From Kiritimatiellia bacterium (GTDB lineage: Bacteria > Verrucomicrobiota > Kiritimatiellia > RFP12 > UBA1067), in the NCBI GenBank assembly GCA_017521065.1, contig JAFXEA010000165.1, positions 1-10,590 on the forward strand: DNA of 10,590 nt, written 5' to 3'. Below, piece by piece: positions 6,972 through 10,590 of this stretch; position 1 is the first letter of the stretch, and every line of letters starts with the position of its first letter. The notes beneath the pieces were generated by a model. The model had not been told where the DNA came from, did no database searches, and saw only the letters and a program-made list of their open reading frames with translations. A program made the position numbers and the translations under genes.

Positions 6972-7772
6972 TTACTTCTTTTCGGCAGGCTTCGCTGCCG
7001 GTTTTGCCTCTGCGGGCTTGACAGCCGCAGGCTTTGCCTCAACGGGCTTTGCCTCTGCCTTCTTCGCGTCGGCGGTCTTTTCAGCCGCAATCTTGGTGGC
7101 CGCAGCATCGGCTGCATCGAAGAGAGATGCGGACTTACGGTTCGGATCGTAGCGCTTGATCATCTCCGAAAGGTTCTTCGCGCGCGGATCGGTGGACGCC
7201 TCAAGCTTCTTGAGAGCGCCGGCCTTGTCGCCGTTCAGAGCCATGCAGCGGGCGACGCCGAGAGCCGCGGTAGCGGAGACGGGAAGGTTCGTGTTCGCAG
7301 CGAGAGACTCGAACTCCTTGCTCGCCTCGGCAACCTTGCCTGCGCCTTCAAGCGCGTACGCACGGCCAAGCTGGGCGAGCGACACGAACGGATCATCAGC
7401 GCCGGCGGCTGCCACGTAGTCGCCATACACCTTCTCGGCCTCTTCCCAACGCTCGCCGTCGAGGTAGCTCTTGGCGAGACGGAGCTTGAGCGCAGGCCCC
7501 GTGGCGGAACCACCGAACTTCGCAACAGCCTCTTCAAGCTCATCGGCGGTGAAAGCGTTCACGAGCGCAGTATTCGCGGCGGCAGTGCGGCCAGCCTGCC
7601 AGTTCTTGAACGCATACCAGCCCGCCACGCACACACCAGCAACCAGCAACCATGTGACTGTAGAGCGACCATCCTTCACCCACCAATCCCAAACGGGGAG
7701 GAGTTCCGGCGTCTTCTTTACCCAATTGGGTATTTCTTCTGTGACGGGTTTGCTGTTCTTCTCTTTGCTCAT
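6972..7772 (-). CDS. Membrane-anchored TPR-like protein
   Basis: The 266-residue product has a hydrophilic N-terminus with several lysines, a tryptophan-rich stretch (V-W-D-W-W) and one membrane helix at about 38-55 (TVTWLLVAGVCVAGWYAF). The rest should then lie outside the cytoplasm. Residues 65-200 are alanine-rich helix pairs with TPR-like spacing (L-A-K-S-Y-L-D-G-E-R-W-E-E-A; L-G-R-A-Y-A-L-E-G-A-G-K-V-A-E-A). The shape, N-terminal anchor plus TPRs, resembles YfgM-like ancillary proteins, but the identity is not established. Residues 219-266 are a lysine/alanine/proline tail with repeated K-P-A-E-A-K-P units. The ATG overlaps the pcnB stop in ATGA, which points to coupled translation; the upstream Shine-Dalgarno is weak. 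Confidence 0.85.
   Translation of the reverse strand: MSKEKNSKPVTEEIPNWVKKTPELLPVWDWWVKDGRSTVTWLLVAGVCVAGWYAFKNWQAGRTAAANTALVNAFTADELEEAVAKFGGSATGPALKLRLAKSYLDGERWEEAEKVYGDYVAAAGADDPFVSLAQLGRAYALEGAGKVAEASKEFESLAANTNLPVSATAALGVARCMALNGDKAGALKKLEASTDPRAKNLSEMIKRYDPNRKSASLFDAADAAATKIAAEKTADAKKAEAKPVEAKPAAVKPAEAKPAAKPAEKK
6975..7070 (-). repeat. Degenerate K-P-A-E-A repeat at the C-terminus of the TPR protein
   Basis: Codons for residues about 236-266 repeat a five-to-ten-residue unit (E-A-K-P-V-E-A-K-P-A-A-V-K-P-A-E-A-K-P), visible in the DNA as recurring GGCTTTGCCTC on the plus strand. Such Pro/Ala/Lys tails are flexible and may contact the cell wall or nucleic acid; copy number is likely to vary between strains. 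Confidence 0.75.
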
Positions 7773-8974
7773 GTTTCTTTACTCATTTCTTCGTTGTATA
7801 GATCCTGCCACTGGTCGAGGATCTTTTCAGACCTGCCTTCGGCGCGGACGACAATCCTGTTGAAGTCGAGCGCGTCCGGAAAATCCCTGTTGTGCAGAAA
7901 GCGCAGCCTGCTCTTCTCCGGCGGACGGGAGAGACGCTTCACTGAATCGATCATCAGCACCGCGAGGAAATACGTAGCTTTCGGAATCTTGAGGGAACGG
8001 AGCATCGTCCCCATGATCTCGCGGCTGTTGCCCGGCTCGTCATGCGCCCACGCCGCATAGAGAACCGCCGCGCGAAGTCCGTTGGGAACATCATATCCCT
8101 GCTTGGCCATTGCAATCTCGTAGCGGTCCAGCATGGCGAGATACTTCCACGTGCGGGACTTGAGGCCTCCATCCTTCTTTATGAACTCGGCAAGCTCGGG
8201 AAGAAGGTCGCCCATAAGACCGTACTCCCACATCATGCGGAACGCCTCAGCAGACTTGCCGTACGGGAAAAGACGGAACACCTCCTCGCATACGCGCGGT
8301 GCGCTTGCGGAGAGAATCATGGAATGGAGCTTGTGCATCGCCTTCGCCGTATCCTTCTCGATCTTGAAATCGAGACGAGAGGCGAACTTGATGGCGCGCA
8401 TCATGCGCACAGGGTCCTCACGGAAACGGATCATCGGATCTCCGATGGAACGGATGACCCTCTTCTCGAGATCCTTGAGACCGCCGACCCAGTCTATGAC
8501 CGAGAAATCACGGATGTTGTAGAAGAGTCCGTTGACGGTGAAATCGCGACGGTATGCATCCGTCTCCGGAGTGCCGAACGTATTATCCTCAAAAGGACCT
8601 TCGGCTGCATGCTCGATAATCTCACCGACCGTTTGGGAGTTCTGACGAAAAGTGGCGGTCTCAATGATCTTACGGCCGAACCTGAGATGGGCAAGACGGA
8701 AACGACGCCCGATAAGGAAACAGTTGCGGAACGCACGCTTCACCTCGTCGGGCTTTGCGCTTGTGCCGACATCAAAATCCTTGGGCTTGCGCCCCAAAAG
8801 CAGATCACGCACACCTCCACCAACGAGGTATGCCGTGTAGCCAAGATCGTTGAGACGGTACAGCACACGGAGCGCGTCCCGATCGATATTCTTGCGAGAA
8901 ATGCAATGATCCGGACGCGCCCGAATGACCGGCTCGTTCTTCTTGGCCTTCTTTCTGCCTAAAAATCCAAACAT
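7769..8974 (-). CDS. pcnB: PcnB-type poly(A) polymerase / tRNA nucleotidyltransferase family
   Basis: Class II nucleotidyltransferases add nucleotides to RNA 3' ends: poly(A) tails in PcnB, CCA in tRNA enzymes. The 401-residue protein has a basic N-terminus, then CISRKNI, YLVGGGVRDLLLGRKPKDFDVGT at about 49-71 with the metal-binding D66-x-D68, and IGRRFRLAHLRFG (88-100). The segment YRRDFTVNGLFY (141-152) supplies the third Asp (D144), followed by the D-P-V-R-M-M-R-A-I-K-F-A-S-R-L-D-F helix. The R-R-F-R-L-A-H motif and the ISRKNI lead-in favour PcnB over a CCA enzyme; biochemical specificity cannot be proved by reading. The C-terminus is shorter than in E. coli PcnB. No Shine-Dalgarno precedes the ATG. 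First gene of a probable pcnB-TPR-finger-pheT operon. Confidence 0.88.
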   Translation of the reverse strand: MFGFLGRKKAKKNEPVIRARPDHCISRKNIDRDALRVLYRLNDLGYTAYLVGGGVRDLLLGRKPKDFDVGTSAKPDEVKRAFRNCFLIGRRFRLAHLRFGRKIIETATFRQNSQTVGEIIEHAAEGPFEDNTFGTPETDAYRRDFTVNGLFYNIRDFSVIDWVGGLKDLEKRVIRSIGDPMIRFREDPVRMMRAIKFASRLDFKIEKDTAKAMHKLHSMILSASAPRVCEEVFRLFPYGKSAEAFRMMWEYGLMGDLLPELAEFIKKDGGLKSRTWKYLAMLDRYEIAMAKQGYDVPNGLRAAVLYAAWAHDEPGNSREIMGTMLRSLKIPKATYFLAVLMIDSVKRLSRPPEKSRLRFLHNRDFPDALDFNRIVVRAEGRSEKILDQWQDLYNEEMSKET

Positions 8975-8984
8975 TTGGGGACGA

Positions 8985-9013
8985 ATTATCTCAAAATCCG
9001 CTTAAAAAATCAA
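8985..9013 (-). promoter_or_regulatory. Promoter for the pcnB operon, probably leaderless
   Basis: On the minus strand a TTGATT -35 (9013-9008), a 17-nt spacer and a GATAAT -10 (8990-8985) are close to consensus. Only 10 nt separate the -10 from the pcnB ATG, so transcription should begin about 3-5 nt before the start codon. This agrees with the missing Shine-Dalgarno. Confidence 0.6.
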
Positions 9014-9048
9014 GAGCTCAACACCTTAAATATATTCATCACTACCGC

Positions 9049-9939
9049 TTACACCTTTCGAGAATTTTTCGTGGGCGAGACTCCTGTTACGGCCTTGAAC
9101 TGGCTTGAGAAGTGCTGGCTTGATGAAAAACCAAGCTGATGCGCAACAGAGGCTACCGACATCCCCGACGAAAGCATCGCCTTTGCGCGGTCTATCCTCC
9201 GTTCCAGCAGAAATGCGTGAGGAGGAAGTCCTGTCAGCCGCTTGAAACGGACCAGCAGATTGCTGGGCGAAAACCCGAGCGACTCCGAAATGCGGTCAAG
9301 CGGATAGGCGCGTTCAGGATGTTCGCGCATCTCGTCCACAAGCCGGCTGAGACGCACCTCGGCGCGGTCGTGCGAAGTCGCAGACGCGGCATCCACCACG
9401 GCCAGCAGCAACGCAAGCACGACGGATCTCAACCTAAGCGAACGGGCGGCGGTTCCAGGCGGCAATGTGTCACATAAATTGAACAGCTTCTTGAAAAGGC
9501 GTCGGACCTCATCCGTACCGGCAAACGGACGGTTCATGAGCCCGACGAGCGCACCTGTCAGCGAATCCGCCTCTTTCGGTGGAAGATTCAGCAGAGGGAA
9601 ACCATCTTTCGGTATCCTGAACAGGAACCAGTATTTGCTCATCCCCTTCGGATACGACCGTATCCGGTGCACATCCTCTGGGCCGGTGACAAACATCATC
9701 CCCGGCTTGAACGGATGTGTTTTGCCGTTGGACTCCACAACCAGATCCCCACGAAGACAAAGCGAAACCTCCAGGCATTCGCCATGCACATGGAGCGGCG
9801 GCTCCTGCCACTTCTTGCGGTAGCAGTCGAAGCCGATCACCGGCATGCAGAGTATGTGATCGGGCTCCAGCGACAGCACCCGCCGTTCCGGCGTATCCAT
9901 GTAGTCGAAGGATAGCTTAAGTGGAGGACGTTTTTTCAT
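9049..9939 (-). CDS. AraC-family transcriptional regulator
   Basis: The 296-residue protein combines an N-terminal cupin-like sensor with a C-terminal DNA-binding domain. The cupin part (about 45-95) shows HVHGECLEVSLCLRGDLVVESNG and F-K-P-G-M-M-F-V-T-G-P-E-D-V-H. The C-terminal 100 residues hold both helix-turn-helix units: LDRISESLGFSPSNLLVRFKRLTG, then SVASVAHQLGFSSSQHFSSQFKAVTGVSP, the AraC signature. AraC proteins with this layout usually bind a sugar or similar ligand and control nearby catabolic or transport genes. The start overlaps the end of the symporter by 23 nt, so the symporter is the obvious candidate target, with autoregulation possible. No Shine-Dalgarno is seen; a TATAAT lies 8 nt before the ATG. 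No clear terminator follows the stop. Confidence 0.93.
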   Translation of the reverse strand: MKKRPPLKLSFDYMDTPERRVLSLEPDHILCMPVIGFDCYRKKWQEPPLHVHGECLEVSLCLRGDLVVESNGKTHPFKPGMMFVTGPEDVHRIRSYPKGMSKYWFLFRIPKDGFPLLNLPPKEADSLTGALVGLMNRPFAGTDEVRRLFKKLFNLCDTLPPGTAARSLRLRSVVLALLLAVVDAASATSHDRAEVRLSRLVDEMREHPERAYPLDRISESLGFSPSNLLVRFKRLTGLPPHAFLLERRIDRAKAMLSSGMSVASVAHQLGFSSSQHFSSQFKAVTGVSPTKNSRKV

Positions 9940-10590
9940 CGCCGGAGATTATAGCAGATTCCGGTCTGCAAAAACCGTGGAACGCCATGCTGGCAAGCAC
10001 TGACACGAAGACACACGTCACCATTCCGAAAAATCCGTACAGAAGGAGATGCGGCTTGCCGTTCCATGTTGCAGCATCCAAAGTGAAACAGACCGCATAA
10101 TTTGCGACCAGTCCACACGTTGCGCCGAATCCGTTTATGCGCTTCATGAACACCCCCATGAAGAAAAGACAGCCAAGACCTCCCGTGAGAACGCCGAGAA
10201 AACGCTGAAACTGGTCGTAGATGTTGCCTATGTCGGCGTTTGCGAGCCACAACGCCATCATTCCACCGAACACTCCCACCGCGACTGTTGACATCTTACC
10301 GCAAATAAGCAGTTTTCCGTCGTCGGGAGTTTTTCCATCCCGCGAAAACAGACGCTTGTAGAAGTCAGTCGTAATGGCGCTTGCCGCCGAATTGAGATTC
10401 GACGAAAGCGTGCTCATCGTGGCAGCGGCGACAGCAGCAAGCACAAGCCCCGACACACCGGGCGGCAGTTCGTTTGCGATGAAAACCGAGAGGACTGCGT
10501 CCGGCTTGATATCCGGTGGCAATGCGCTGGCGTGAGAACGGTAGTACGCCCACAGAGCGACTCCCATAATGAAGAACACAAAGCAGTTTA
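9917..10590 (-). CDS. Sodium:solute symporter (SSS family), 5' end outside window
   Basis: This is the C-terminal part (about 223 residues) of a Na+-coupled transporter; the frame is still open at the right edge, so the GTG near 10579 is not the start. The segment A-A-A-T-M-S-T-L-S-S-N-L-N-S-A-A-S-A-I-T-T-D-F-Y is the family signature around the helix with the serine pair that binds sodium in SGLT-type symporters. It follows LPPGVSGLVLA, another typical segment. Hydrophobic stretches near ALWAYY, VAVGVFGGMMALWLA, FLGVLTGGLGCLFFMGVFM, TCGLVANYAVCFTL and LLLYGFFGMVTCVFVSVLA fit the last membrane helices. The LPP and F-Y-K-R segments recall sialic acid/sugar-type members, but the substrate is not determined. 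It overlaps the AraC-type regulator by 23 nt, suggesting joint expression. Confidence 0.88.
   Translation of the reverse strand, partial: NCFVFFIMGVALWAYYRSHASALPPDIKPDAVLSVFIANELPPGVSGLVLAAVAAATMSTLSSNLNSAASAITTDFYKRLFSRDGKTPDDGKLLICGKMSTVAVGVFGGMMALWLANADIGNIYDQFQRFLGVLTGGLGCLFFMGVFMKRINGFGATCGLVANYAVCFTLDAATWNGKPHLLLYGFFGMVTCVFVSVLASMAFHGFCRPESAIISGDEKTSST
9948..9976 (-). promoter_or_regulatory. Possible internal promoter and operator for the AraC gene
   Basis: A perfect TATAAT (minus strand, 9953-9948) lies 8 nt before the araC-type ATG, inside the last codons of the symporter. The matching -35 position (9976-9971, GGTTTT) is poor. The 17-nt spacer contains an inverted repeat, GCAGA-N6-TCTGC (9954-9969), which could be an operator. 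The sequence also codes for protein, so chance is a serious alternative. Confidence 0.35.

Noticed and set aside
6261..8060. A 599-codon open frame on the plus strand
   Set aside because: It lies antisense to three well-supported minus-strand genes, has no family-like motifs, and reads as the low-stop shadow of GC-rich coding sequence.
9001..9048. A terminator for the AraC-type gene (GAGCTC followed by TTGATTTTTT)
   Set aside because: The hexamer palindrome leaves no loop and no longer stem forms; the T-rich part is better explained as the pcnB -35 and spacer.

Overview
The window is a stretch of bacterial chromosome, moderately GC-rich, with every convincing gene on the minus strand. It therefore reads from high to low coordinates. 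The organism cannot be fixed from sequence alone. The gene mix (a PcnB-type nucleotidyltransferase, an uncharacterised C2H2-finger protein next to pheT, and rpsP joined directly to rplS without rimM/trmD) suggests the Planctomycetota-Verrucomicrobiota-Kiritimatiellota/Lentisphaerota group. That placement is inference. No mobile element, CRISPR array, rRNA or recognisable tRNA was seen.

Layout in the direction of transcription. (1) 10590-9049: the 3' end of a sodium:solute symporter overlaps the start of an AraC-family regulator, giving a nutrient-uptake module. (2) 8974-2936: pcnB (RNA 3'-end nucleotidyltransferase), a membrane-anchored TPR-like protein, a 529-residue protein with a basic disordered N-terminus and a C2H2 zinc finger, and pheT. 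pcnB/TPR overlap by 4 nt (ATGA), the TPR and finger genes are about 30 nt apart, and finger/pheT overlap by 29 nt, so this looks like one operon. A good sigma-70-like promoter sits so close to the pcnB ATG that a leaderless mRNA is likely. (3) 2935-2642: about 290 nt without a gene, holding a 19-nt T run, an unexplained stretch next to pheT, and a strong promoter for the ribosomal genes. (4) 2641-679: rpsP, rplS and obg, ending in a clear intrinsic terminator (651-623). A strong hairpin lies between rplS and obg. (5) 585-1: a TTGACA promoter, a leader of roughly 110 nt, and the 5' part of a probably exported protein that runs off the left edge. Its C-x-x-C motif resembles a cysteine version of the UGSC selenoprotein family.

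Most of the window is translation and RNA housekeeping: tRNA charging (PheT), ribosomal proteins S16 and L19, a ribosome-associated GTPase (Obg) and RNA 3'-end modification (PcnB). The least explained parts are the zinc-finger protein in the pcnB-pheT operon, the exported UGSC-like protein, the two candidate leaderless promoters, the hairpin before obg, and the orphan sequence after pheT.
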